The translations under genes were made by a program, and so were the position numbers. The notes beneath the pieces are model-generated. The model did no database searches. It was not told the origin of the DNA and was given only the letters and a program-made list of their open reading frames with translations. This document shows, piece after piece, positions 13,201 to 24,000 of a stretch of DNA of 64,000 nt. Each line of letters begins with the position of its first letter. Position 1 is the first letter of the stretch. Source of the stretch: Alitta virens (taxonomy: Eukaryota; Annelida; Polychaeta; Phyllodocida; Nereididae); contig OW028584.1 of the NCBI GenBank assembly GCA_932294295.1, forward strand, positions 20,553,638-20,617,637, written 5' to 3'.

Positions 13201-16200
13201 CCATCTCGTGTGGTGTAAATGTTGGCTTGATATCTCTTCATAGGCGACTTTTCCTCATTTTCAGCACTGACAGAAAAAAGAATATTCTTACACATTACTA
13301 GAAGACAGACCTACAATGCCACTACAATAAAAAATTCTATAACAATATTACATTTACGATATGATAGATACCAGGAGTTAAGTTTCATGCACAATAACAC
13401 TACCAGCACACGTCAAAAATGTTTCATGTCTGTTCGCTTCATCCAAAGTAATTGTAAAATTGACGATAAGAACCTCCTTTTAACCATAAGCAAACCGATA
13501 AATTTAACAAGACCAGTAACTTAATCACAATGGCTTTAAATGTCATCAATACCATACTTACTTTTCTTCCTCTTCAGTCTTCACGGCTCGCATCAAGAAC
13601 TTGTTTGTCGGAATTTCTGGAACCTCTTCAGGTCTGACAGTCGAGAAAGCTTCAGGTTCCTTTTTAATCTCTTCGCTATAAAGATAAAGATAAGGAATAT
13701 CAGTAAGCTGTACATATGTTCTATACATTCTATCTGGTATTCACTAAATATCTGCAGCTTGGAAAACTTAATTATACGTCATATTAATATATCTAATTTG
13801 ATATTGCATAATGTATATACCTCAGGAATAAAAAACTAAAGTGTTCTCAATTAGGCTTGATTTGGACTAGTATTCACTAAGATCACCTGAGGTCATCGAG
13901 TCTAGTTGCACTTAGCTACAAAATGAGTCTGCAAATTTTCTAATTTAAATCTAAATGTCTCAGAAGATTATAAGTTAAACCTCTCTACTTTGACCTAGAA
14001 ATCTAGAAAAATTCATAGATGTCTAGAAGCCCAATATACACCCCTGTACATCTTTGTAAGCCAATCCAACCAGAACTTAATAATTATCAGGTAGCAGCAT
14101 TTACTACATTATCATTGATCTGACCTTTCTTCACTTTTAACATCCTTTGCTTTCTTCTTTGATACGGTTTTCTTCTTTTTAGAATCTTTCTTCTTCTTTT
14201 TCTTTTTTTTCTTCTCATCCTCAGATTCTGAGCTGCTGCTGCCAGTTGTAGCAGAATCTTTGGAACTGTCCTCAGTTCCGGAATCGGAAGCTTCTGTCTT
14301 CTTTTTCTTGGCTAAATGATTTGGTAATATCAAGTTGTTTATTACATTACAAGAAACCATATATTCCACAATCAGTTCTGAGACCGAACATCAGCCAATC
14401 TTTCCACACGCAAATCCATTGGTTCAACATGTTCTCAAAGACTCCCATGCTATAGATTCCGAGGCTAAGTAATGCAATTGCTCATCCTTAATAACTATAA
14501 AATCTAATTTTTTCCATAAAATTGTATTGACAGTATCTTTTCTTACCTTTTTCCTTCTTCTGTGGAACCAGCTCCCCACAATTAGCAATGCGCACGTCAC
14601 ACAATGGTTTGTTTCCGGTGTCAACTGCTTGGGCTTCCACTTTTCTCACGATATCCTCCCCTCCTATTACATGACCGAATACGACATGAACTCTGAAAAT
14701 TATGAAACAAAATACTTAGAACGACACAACAGAAGTCAGGCCATGAATCCATCATTGTGTAAGATTCATATCGAACCTTCTCCAAGGCCATCTCTTTGTC
14801 AAAAGATATTATCTAGAAAACCTTGTCGAAGGCTAATATTGAAGCATTTAGTCCATTTTAATCTGCATAACTGATCCCTAAAGTTAAAAGTTTATGTAAT
14901 ATTTAAATTTTTTATCTATGCTATTTTCAATTTAGCAAAAGTCGAAACTTTGCCTAACTCAAATTAAAGCTGTTAGTCCATTTTAAATTGACTAAACAAA
15001 GTTTACTGTATTCAAAGTATTGGTTTTACCATAAAATAACCTAAACCATCTAGCTATAAAGTTCAATTTAACCTATATTTATATCCTCAGTAAGGCCAGA
15101 CTTAAAAATATTTCTGTTGCGGGTTACATGACACTTGAAAAACCCATCAGGTTGGTAGGAATTTTTTAATATTTTACCAATATTCAACTAACCGACAGAG
15201 CCTCGTGTTACTGTAAGAATAGGCCTGGAAGAAATTTGAGGACCTAAAATAAAAATTGTTAAAAAAAGGGGGGGGGGGAATCTGTCTGACATAGGTTCTA
15301 TATGCTCGCGTTACCCGCAAAAGGAATATTGTTAAGAATGGCCTTAGGACATCATCATTTCAGCATATTACATGAAAATATCCTCAAAATAAACTTACCC
15401 ATCCAAATGAGGAGTGGGGTTAGTTGTACTGTTGAAGATGAAGATAGGCAGCACATGAAAAATAAAAGCAGGCGAACAGTGAGCTAAATATTACATACAT
15501 AATTTGACATCCTGAAATAGAGTAAGATTACATATTAAGCTTTTCACATAACATATTTCATGATGTTGTATTTGTACTGGTAAGAATGACATCAAAATCA
15601 ATATTCCTGAAATAAAAGCATGATGTCACTGAAACAGATTATTTATTCACAATTTAAGCAGTGTGAGACTAGATTCTTAACAAAAGAAAATTTCACTCAA
15701 TAAGATACCACTTATTCATCATTAACTTTTACAAGTTTATAACTCAAGTTCTAATAATGTTACGAACCAAAAATTGTGCATAAATCAGATGCATGTTACC
15801 TGGCAAAGGTACGTGAAGATTTCGAAGGTCGTTTTTACATTGTGATAGATTATTCACATGAAAACGACCAGCGTAGGCTGAAAGAAAACTACTAGTCAGG
15901 AAAAAAAGCAGCATTATATCAAACAGTTTCAAATACATCATTTGCGATTTCTTTGCCTTCAGATTTCTTTAAAATCTGATATTACGGAATATAAGAAAAC
16001 TGGTAAATGGGGTAAAGAGGGACCAACATGGTCTGATCCTCACTGTGTCATTGATCTGTGACGCGTGGGGTCTGCCAACAATGATCAACGACAGGACCAC
16101 TGCGGCAACTACTCGTGAGAATGCAGTCAGCATTTTCGACAACATGGTAGGGCTTCAATGTTGAGACACAGCTGGGGGGTAACGTAGTGGAAGCCTAGTG

Positions 16201-17866
16201 AATGACTCCCTCAACGAAGCCCCCTTGATATGTCGAATTCCGAAGAAGGCTGAACAACACTGGACACTGCTGCCCTCTATGGGCAACACAACGTCCCCTA
16301 GTGATAAAACGTTGCAACATGTCCAGAGCAGGGCATCAAAACAAGGTGCAACTTTACTGAGGTAACGACTCTTTGGCCTTACATGAAAAACTGCGATCCA
16401 TTGGTGTCTTTGCCTCTGTTTGCCATGGATAACAAGAGGGGTTTGTCATGTTTCATGATGAAATTCTCATCTGCAAATGAAAAAAAAAATAAAAATTCAA
16501 ATAATACAGATATCTGTGTGATTGTCCTGGACAAAAAAAATTGCCTAAACAGTTTCGTCAATCCCATTAACATTATGCGTCAAATGATTACTGTACATGC
16601 ATCATCACATGTTGGCGCTTTGAGATCGGTGGGGAATCCAGGATAAGATGTCTAAGTGAAAAGTGTCATTAAAAATAGGTCATTTGTATAGGAAAAAATA
16701 GCAGGCTTTCCAGCATACACTTTTTCGATATCTCTTTTGAACTTGCACAACATTTTCATAGCATATGAGAGTGCATAAGCCGTACTAGACAACAAGGAGA
16801 GTAAATAAAAAATCCACCAATTCCACAGCTGAGCAAGGTCATATCGTTTAATGACATAAAAGGCATGGAACAAACATCACTTACCTGGGAAAGTTCCCCC
16901 ATGCACAGATTCACCCCCTGTCCCATTGCCTGTTACAAAATAAAAAGTAAAATATTAGCACATAAGTAAGGATAAACACGGATCGCCAAATTTATGTGAA
17001 ATCAAACTGAATAAACAATATACACCTTGATTTAATCATTCTGTTAATTTGTTTTCATAGGCATTTTAAAGCTAGCAGTTTGATATAACTGGAACATACC
17101 GGCAGTAAAGTCGCCACCTTGGATCATGAAATCTTTGATGATGCGATGAAAGGGGGATCCCTTGTAGTGCAGGGGTTTCCCAGAAATTCCGCTGACTCCA
17201 TTTTCACCTGTAGAAGACAAATTACAAAGGATTAGTAGACTAGTAGTCTCTGCTGCCATAGCTATAGCAATATTAAATACACAAAAATATTTACACACAG
17301 GCATCAGGTGGTGAATTCATTCATTGAAATACACACTGCTCAGTATATTAACAATAAAAAGATTGCACACTTCACGAAGACTGGGAACATTCAACTGCTC
17401 AGAATGACCTCCTACCACAAAATCACATGAGCGGCAAAGCCCTCATGCCTTAGAGGGTCCCCTTTCATCCTTTAAGCCCTTGATGTTTCTGGCCAACGAG
17501 AGTATTCTAATCTAGCGTGCTAACTTCTTAAAAACATTTGTATTCTGTGTCGTTCCATGATTAAAACTGCCAGGCCATGTCTGTGGTTTAAGGTACTAGC
17601 TCAGTGATCATGCTTACCTGTGCAGAGTGTTCTGAAGTTTTCACAGGTCTTAGGTACAATGTCGGAGTAGAGCTCGAACACGATCCTTCCCACTGTATAA
17701 TACAAATATTCTTAGGTGAACAAGTGTGCTACATGAAAAATATCAGCCTCGCATCAACAAATGCATGTTACACGAATATTGATTTTAAATTATACCAATA
17801 CTAACATGGTCTGTCATCCACTGCTACATCGAAGAAGCATCGTTGCCTGAGCTTCCCCTTGGACAT
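4250..17866 (-). CDS. PPIG: Peptidyl-prolyl isomerase G/NKTR-type RS cyclophilin, 21 coding exons
   Basis: Nuclear-speckle cyclophilin: a prolyl isomerase domain followed by a long Arg/Ser tail, a family linked to pre-mRNA splicing. Exons: 17866-17806, 17692-17618, 17207-17100, 16929-16885, 16470-16383, 15428-15399, 14692-14547, 14311-14125, 13675-13562, 13266-13173, 13005-12864, 12735-12618, 11989-10094, 9993-9913, 9669-9540, 9221-9169, 7332-7129, 6685-6557, 5872-5642, 5117-4983, 4316-4250. All junctions have GT/AG and keep frame; the sum is 4134 nt (1377 aa plus stop). The isomerase domain (about residues 8-178) keeps CypA-equivalent R67, F72, M73, Q75, F125 and H138. Trp121 of CypA is His133 here, as in PPIG. 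Family linkers [12 protein letters not shown] (exon 9), GRKIKGRGP (exon 10) and [11 protein letters not shown] (exon 11) follow. The length lies between vertebrate PPIG and NKTR, so this may be the ortholog of both. An in-frame upstream ATG exists at 19067. Confidence 0.93.
4686..4721. repeat. Short hairpin in PPIG intron 20
   Basis: AGGTGGCAGCAC (4686-4697) and GTGGTGCCACCT (4710-4721) form a stem of 12 bp with one mismatch around a 12-nt loop. A similar GACAGGTGCTGCCACCTG word occurs in intron 12 near 12340, so it is probably part of a repeat. A pair of GATAATCGATT words lies nearby, at about 4595 and 4774. Confidence 0.4.
5933..6246 (+). mobile_element. Non-autonomous repeat, family 'A', copy 1 (PPIG intron 18)
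   Basis: About 314 bp that recur in inverted orientation at 37159-37475. Shared blocks include TGGATTTTCAC, TTTCCACCAGGTGGCT, GATTGGCTGAAGCA and CTTGCTGAATTCAGGGCTG. The outer ends resemble each other in inverse orientation (TTTTCACRGA core), which suggests a degenerate terminal-inverted-repeat element. It lies in the intron between 5641 and exon 6557. Confidence 0.75.
8681..8989. mobile_element. hAT-like MITE in PPIG intron 16
   Basis: Terminal inverted repeats CAGGGATGTGATT (8681-8693) and AATCACATCCCTG (8977-8989) enclose 309 bp with no coding capacity. Both ends are directly flanked by ATTACT (8675-8680 and 8990-8995), a probable target-site duplication. CAGGG-type ends are typical of hAT elements, but those usually duplicate 8 bp, so the class is tentative. 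Confidence 0.8.
9990..9995 (-). promoter_or_regulatory. PPIG: NAGNAG tandem splice acceptor at PPIG exon 14
   Basis: On the minus strand the intron ends TTTCAGCAG, giving two acceptors 3 nt apart. The upstream one starts the exon at 9993 and adds one codon (Ser-Arg junction). The downstream one starts at 9990 and gives Arg only. Both keep frame. Confidence 0.55.
10094..11989 (-). repeat. PPIG: Giant RS-domain exon of PPIG with two periodic repeat arrays
   Basis: This 1896-nt exon makes up almost half of the protein (about residues 403-1034). It holds a 9-residue period (RQxSPSPRK type, 27 bp) repeated about a dozen times around 10960-11290. There are also blocks of a 6-residue period (QRRESP type, 18 bp) around 11700-11790 and 10510-10670. 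The low-complexity coding sequence leaves long open frames in other frames and on the other strand; these are by-products. Such tails are phosphorylated by SR-protein and CLK kinases in known members. Confidence 0.9.
12264..12495. mobile_element. MITE with about 28-bp inverted ends in PPIG intron 12
   Basis: The left end (GAAGTAGAGTGCTCCGTTGT and onwards) matches the reverse complement of the right end (GAAGTGGAGTACTCCATTGT and onwards) with a few mismatches over roughly 28 bp, including TAATAC. The interior has no coding capacity. No clear target duplication was seen. Confidence 0.6.
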
Positions 17867-17873
17867 CTTGGAT
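14547..17873 (-). other. PPIG: PPIG cyclophilin-domain exon block
   Basis: Seven small exons (30-146 nt) encode the isomerase fold. The smallest, 15428-15399, is 30 nt and carries [10 protein letters not shown]. It lies about 950 bp from the preceding exon and about 700 bp from the next, and would be missed by most ORF scans. The first coding exon has a good acceptor (TTTTTAG) at 17874-17880, so it is an internal exon with a leader exon upstream. The SQFFI motif is split by an intron after its second Phe. Confidence 0.9.
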
Positions 17874-18295
17874 CTAAAAATATATATTTGATTTATTTTT
17901 GAGAGGAGATTACACAGAACTTGGAAGCCTCTTTCCACCAAGAATATATGCTCCCTTCCCGCTTCACATATCAGGGTATAAACAACAGGCAGCTACATCG
18001 GGACCACCACACACTTTATTTGAGTGTGGCTGAAGATTTCATCTTTTTTTTTGCATATGCATGCGATGACAACTGATTTACTTGAATCTGTTTCATATCC
18101 TTACAGCAGTGCCAAAAGGGATAACCATGGCAAAGGCTAAATTACTGATTTCATAACTTCAGCGTACGAAAGTGGTGCCATACTCAATAGCTATCGTCTG
18201 TTGTTGATCTACTCTTACACTAGATCAGTATATTATTAAATCTTTAACATATCTGGAAAATGGTTTTCACTACACGTATATGGCTTTTACTCCAT

Positions 18296-18473
18296 TTAAA
18301 TAACTAATAGTTAGGAACTGACCTTTTTTTTTTCAATAAAATTCAATCTAAGTATTGGGGTAACTCGATAACTTGAATAAGTATTAAATAACTAATAGTT
18401 AGGAACTGACCTTTCTCTTTCAATATAAAATTCAATCTAAGTATTGGGGTAACTCGATAACTTGAATAAGTAT
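18296..18473. repeat. Tandem duplication, two units of about 88 bp
   Basis: TTAAATAACTAATAG begins both copies (18296 and 18384). The units are nearly identical through TTGGGGTAACTCGATAAC and differ mainly in a T-rich run. It lies in the first PPIG intron. The low divergence points to a recent event or an assembly duplication. Confidence 0.8.
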
Positions 18474-19035
18474 TACTTTGAATTATAATAGACTGCTAAA
18501 GTTGGTGAACGGTAACACAGATCTGTGGCTAATGGTACTATAGGAATTGGCATAAACCACTTTTATTGCAATACACGAAGAAGCACTGCCCGTGTGTGAA
18601 CAATAAACACACACCACCACGCGATGGCTTGTTTGGACAAGCACCTGAACTTGCTGAAGCTGAAGCCGAAACGGTTTCATTACCTAAAACGACTTGGCAA
18701 GCATACCCACTGCTTGCACAACTGATCAAACAAACATTATTCTATTCTATATGTTAACATCTTGCTGTTTAACGTATTTTAATGATCAATTACATCGGTT
18801 CAATATAATTTTTGGTACATTTTAAAGACATTTACCGGCAAACACAACCACCGGGAAAGATGAATGGTCCGTAGCCCCAGCTGCAGCCCAAATAGGACAC
18901 ATGTTTAATTTATGATTCTACAAGAAATACTTAAGTCTATCATAATCATATAAAATAAAGTATACGAGGTGTATGAAAATAAGAAAACTATAAATAATGT
19001 TTAATAATATAATTTGTTGTTTTATTTGTACCTAC

Positions 19036-19100
19036 CTCATGACAGACTCTATTTTCCCAGGCCTCATTCTGAATTTAGCGCGAAAAACTGTCAACAACAA
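19036..19100 (-). other. PPIG: PPIG leader exon (5' end approximate)
   Basis: The minus strand shows a strong donor (ATGAG|GTAGGT) with the exon ending at 19036. Joined to the acceptor at 17874, it places an upstream ATG (19067-19065) in frame with the cyclophilin start, adding 13 residues (MRPGKIESVMRSK). The -3 base is A. Whether this ATG is used depends on the transcription start, which cannot be read from the sequence. Confidence 0.65.
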
Positions 19101-19119
19101 ACATCACATTTGACAGTTT

Positions 19120-19193
19120 GCAGTGGCTTCGTGAGTGTTACTGATCAATCAAACGAGTGATAAGTGTCAAAACTACAACAGCAAGTTTTTCAG
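19120..19193 (+). other. TIMELESS: TIMELESS 5' UTR exon (5' end approximate)
   Basis: The sequence contains no ATG and ends at a clean donor (TTTTTCAG|GTAATG). The next plus-strand exon with coding sequence begins at 21008. The exon is inferred from the donor and from its position opposite the PPIG leader; its start is a guess. Confidence 0.5.
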
Positions 19194-19599
19194 GTAATGT
19201 TCACTCATTATGTTCCATTGACTTCTCAGTCTTCTGTTGCTGTGTAGCCACTGAAATTTTAGTCTGCAGATGTTTAACAATTTAACTGGTCTTTACTCTT
19301 TGACAATGACATTGAATTGTGCAACTCAATTAATTTTACCCCTTAAAATGTAGTCATATGTGTACCCAAACTGAGTCAGAAAGTGATAGGTACATAATGA
19401 ATTTGTAAGCGCAAAATTGCTGGATATTTCTGAAATCAAAGGTGGTTAATTGCCACTTATTGGATGTGAAATCACTGAAAATTATAATTTGGCCTGCAAC
19501 AGCCCCTCTGAGCTCCTCTGCTCAATGAGTAGGCACCACCCCAGTTAAGAATTGTTCAATGTGGATCATCCTTGGGAAAAGATTTGACTTAGAAAATCT

Positions 19600-20550
19600 A
19601 CACAAAATTAGATAAAAAATATATGGAGTTATGGATCCAATAATCTATGCTGATGTCAGTGATGACACGACCCTGTGTGCCACTTTGAACAACTTTGGAA
19701 ATGCTATCAACATAATTGAGACTAATATTAACTCTGAATTGGATGATATATCAAACTGGCTAAAGTTAAATAAAATTATCTCTAAATGTAAGAAAACGAA
19801 GGGCATGCTGTTTAATATGCCACAAAGAAATATTGATATACCTAGACTTTTAATTAATGATACTATAATAGAATTTGTGGATGAATTTAAATTTCAGGCA
19901 TAACCATAGACAAATATTTGAGCTGGAAGAGTCACTTTAATAAAGTTCACTTTAAGGTATCTAAGACAGTTGGAGTAATGAATAAACTAAAGCACATTTT
20001 TTCACAAAATAGTCATTAGCTATGCCAGACTTCAATCACGGAATATTAGCCTGGGGAACTTACCGCCATAAATTGCACAAACTCCAAAAGAAAGCTGTAA
20101 GGATATTGTCAAAGCAAAATACAATTCTCATACAGAGCCAATTTTTCAACAACAAAAACTTCTTGAAGTTGCTGACGTTTTAACTTAGAACATGCCATGG
20201 CCTTCTTCCTGCATATTTTAGGAACTCAATTTTTCAAAGAGGTAGTGAAGTACATCAATATAACACTAGATTTACAAATAACTTCTTAATTCCAGTTATC
20301 AGACATGAATTTGCACGCAACTCCATAAAAATACAGAATACCTAAAGTTTACAACAGCTGTCCAAACATAGTAATAGAAAAGATTTATTCACATAGCTTT
20401 CTGGGTTTCTCAAATTACATACATGTCAAACAATACTTGAGAAATTCCTATAGTTCTTCGTGCACAGTTCTGGATTGTTATGTTTGTCAAAATATGAACT
20501 CAACTATCTGGCATGTTTGTTGCATCAATACTATTTTACCATATGTTTAC
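19600..20550 (+). mobile_element. LINE remnant in TIMELESS intron 1
   Basis: Frames that shift around 19900 encode the second half of a CR1/Jockey-like reverse transcriptase and its C-terminal region: a disrupted YAD-D block near 19645, then SWKSHFNK-like sequence near 19920, then WGTYRHKLHKLQKKAVRI near 20055. Several frameshifts and stops make it non-functional. It starts in the protein roughly where the fragment at 2-587 stops, but the two are separate, both decayed. Confidence 0.8.
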
Positions 20551-21016
20551 GTGAACCATCTCCTTTGAGGAAGAAACAATTATCATTTTAATTAACCTAC
20601 TGTAATATACTATGATATGAAAATATCAAGGTGATGTTCTGTCTGGGATGTCATGGAGGAGTGGAGGGTCTCCAAAGTATTAGTGTTAATAAGAGCTCCT
20701 CAAAAGCAACAATTTTTTTGTCAATTTGGGACCCATCACCATGCTACCTTCCCTACTTTTTTGTTTTTCTCTTGATGATAATGATGATGCTAATGATAAT
20801 ATGTTAATGATGGTGATGAATGAAGTTCGGATAGTTCTGATTGTCTCAATTATCAATGTGCATTTGCCAGCTATAAAATGTAAAGTTTATTATATATATG
20901 TAGATGTCTTATAGAATTAGTGGCTTGTATAAAAAATGTACCCGTAATAAGTTCATAATCATAATGGTGGGACAATAAGTAATGTCTTTCCCAATGTTCT
21001 AATTCAGACGTACATC

Positions 21017-24000
21017 ATGGAGATGCATGTGGAATTACAAACGGCATGTTCAGCGCTTGGGTTTTTGGAGGGAAACAAATATCACAAAGATTCTGACTGC
21101 CTTGGTAAGTTTAAAGTTTATTGTTTATGGAATAAATAACTCACCTCAAAGGCATTATTTATGCTCGCTGAGAAATCAGATGGGTTCTGGTATCCTGAAT
21201 TTTCATTTTAGTATATTGGTAGTGGCACATTAGTAGATAATTATTTCAACTCCTGAAATTGTTTTATATCGCAATCATGGAAAAATTACAAGTAAAGAGA
21301 GACATATTATACAACTTCTCATGAATACATTACAGAAACTGTGAAAGACCTCATCAGATTTTTGAAACGAGAAGATGAGGACACCTGTGACATTCGTCGT
21401 CAGTTAGGAGAAGCACAGATTCTTGAGAAAGATTTGCTCTACATTTTGAAAGAGTATCCGGATGACACTGTGCTCTTCGAAACAGTCATCAGGTTTGAAC
21501 TAATTATAGTAAATATTAGCATTTTAAACGTTGTAATAAGGTATAATCTAGCCTTTCGATAATATTTAAAAGCTCTGATATAATTATAGTTAACACTAAA
21601 CATATGAAAAGGCCTTGAACAAAGAATGGATACTTGATTTTTTGTTTTTGGATTTTACACTATGATGTACCATACATAAATCTAAACTCAAGTGTCAGAC
21701 ATTTCCATATTTTAACACTGTGTTATACAAAATTATGTGGTCCTTGAGTCATTGATAAGGGACAGCATGCATTTTGCATTACCATTGCTGATAAATTTTA
21801 TACTTCTGTTTAGACTGATGGTCAATTTGACCCAGCCTGCATTTCTTTGTTGGCAACACATCCCTGAAGACAAGGGAAGACGTCAGTGCTACATTGAAGT
21901 TGAGGGATACCTCCAGAACTACAAACAAGCTTTTGCTGATGAGGCTTTGTTCGCCTCTTTGACAAAGAAATTAGGAGATTTGCTCCAGCTGGTAAGGACT
22001 TATTGTTTGTGAATGCAAAGTTTTTGTAGATGTTTATGAGCTACATCCCAGCTGAATGTCAATTGCATGAGGTGTTACATTGGAAGTGCCTTGTACTCGG
22101 TGTCTATGCTGAGGCAAGTAAAAGACCCCACCCATGGGGTATATGTGTAACATGGTGTGGACTCCCAAGTCTTACCATTAGTATTGAGACATTGAAACAT
22201 TGAGTCAAGTGAGGTAGTTGGTTACAGTGCTCCACATACATGAATGCTTGTCCAATTTTCCAGGAAAAATTAAACTTAAGATGAACTATTTTAGCTTGAA
22301 AATGTCTAAGTCAGACTTCCTTGCAAGTAAATAAAAAAGTTAATGTTAAACCCTTTGTGATGTCTGTTTGGTAGATAATACAAATTGCTACTACTTTTGC
22401 CACTGCTATAAGAGGAATTTCTTAAACAAAGGGGATAAAACTCCTAAAGAATACTTACTTGTGCCTCTCAATATTGTAGGACTGGGAAAGCAGGCAAGAG
22501 GAGGACAGGCTGTTGATAGAACGTTTGTTGATTCTTCTTCGGAACATTTTGCACGTCCCTCCAAATTTGGCCAGAGAGCAGAGAACGGATGATGATGCGA
22601 GTGTCCATGATCAGGTTTTATGGTGAGTTTCTGTTGCTGAACTTTGAATAATGAACATTGTAAAGGTGAAATTTGATGTAAAACTGCATTATTTTTAAGG
22701 TTATCTCAAAATAAAGATTACCGTGGAATGTTTGGATGATCCAAATTAGATCAAGCTGTATATACTCTTTACATGAAGCTAAAAATAGAAAGAACCATAC
22801 ACAAATCAAAAACAGCAATCGCAAAACATTCCATATTCTAATTTCAGGGCCATCCATGTCAGTGGAATGGAGGATTTGTTGTTATATCTCGCCAGTTCAG
22901 AAAACGAGCGACAATTTTCATTTCATGTTTTGGAGATAATTTCATTGATGTTCAGAGAGCAGGTAATGACAATGTTTCATCTCATGTTATTTATTATGTT
23001 TATTTTATTATGTTATTATGGACCACTTAAAAGTTTGGTCCACTTTTGATACCTGAATACCACTTTGAAACCAAGTGTGTCTTAATAGAAAGGTTAAGTA
23101 TTGACTGCCTCAATGTTAATTGATAATTGCTGATATTTTTTGGTGCTATTACAGAACCCAGAGCAATTAGCGAAAGCTGGAGCATTTCGGACTCAAGCTG
23201 AACGTAAAGCTGAGGAAGATGAACTTGCGAAAATTAGAGAGATGGAAAAGGTGTCGAAGAAGGCGGCTGTCTTGAAACAGAGCTCAAGGTATTGTCGAAT
23301 GTTAAAATATGCAATAGCTTATATTCAGCATTTGTGGCAGTCACAGAGTAAGTGCAAACAGATTGGAAACTTCCTCATTTGCATAAGCCATCCGCAAAGG
23401 ATTGTGGGATTTTCAGGGTTAGTGGAAGACATTCTTTAAAGATGATGATGTTTTCAGTGTTATTTGCTGTGCGTTGATTTCATTTTCTTATTTAGCAAAT
23501 ATCTGTTTGAAGTGTTTGACTCACAGATTTTGTTCTGTTACATACGACAAAATAGCCTAGGCCCTGTAGATTTGATGGCATGTTATATTGGGTGAAATAA
23601 GTTTATTTCTTTGTTCTTTGTAATGCAGGCACTCAAGATTCGGTGGCACGTACGTCCTATCAAACATGAAGTCAATCAGCGACAGAAACGTTATCTATCA
23701 CAAGGGCATCGAGAAAGTGACTGACATGTCTTTTGACCAAGATAAAAAACGAAAGAAAATTGCAAAGAACAGACAACCAATTACTGATGCTCCTCTCGTG
23801 AGAAGATCAACCCTAAGTATTCGACTCTTTCTCAAAGAATTTTGCGTCCAGTTTTTGGAGAACTGCTACAATCCTTTGATGCATGCAGTGAAGGTAATCA
23901 GATTTTAGTTTTTGTAAAATGGTAAACAATAAACCTTAATCAGATATAATCTTTTAACTGTCTTCACACAAACAATAAAATACCAGTAATGTATCTTTAA

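Larger units (their letters stand above)
19036..19193. promoter_or_regulatory. Bidirectional promoter between PPIG and TIMELESS
   Basis: The two leader-exon donors are only about 157 bp apart and face away from each other: minus donor at 19035, plus donor CAG|GTAATG at 19194. The gap contains TTTAGCGCGAAA (19074-19085), whose GCGCGAAA half is a standard E2F site. It also contains a dyad, AAACTGTCAA (19085-19094) and TTGACAGTTT (19110-19119), with CTGTCA/TGACAG cores of TGIF/MEIS type. No TATA box is evident. Confidence 0.75.

Noticed and set aside
22615..22622. Donor at 22615 for the TIMELESS exon starting 22480
   Set aside because: CAG|GTTTTA would break the frame. TG|GTGAGT at 22623 restores the family's Trp codon across the junction.
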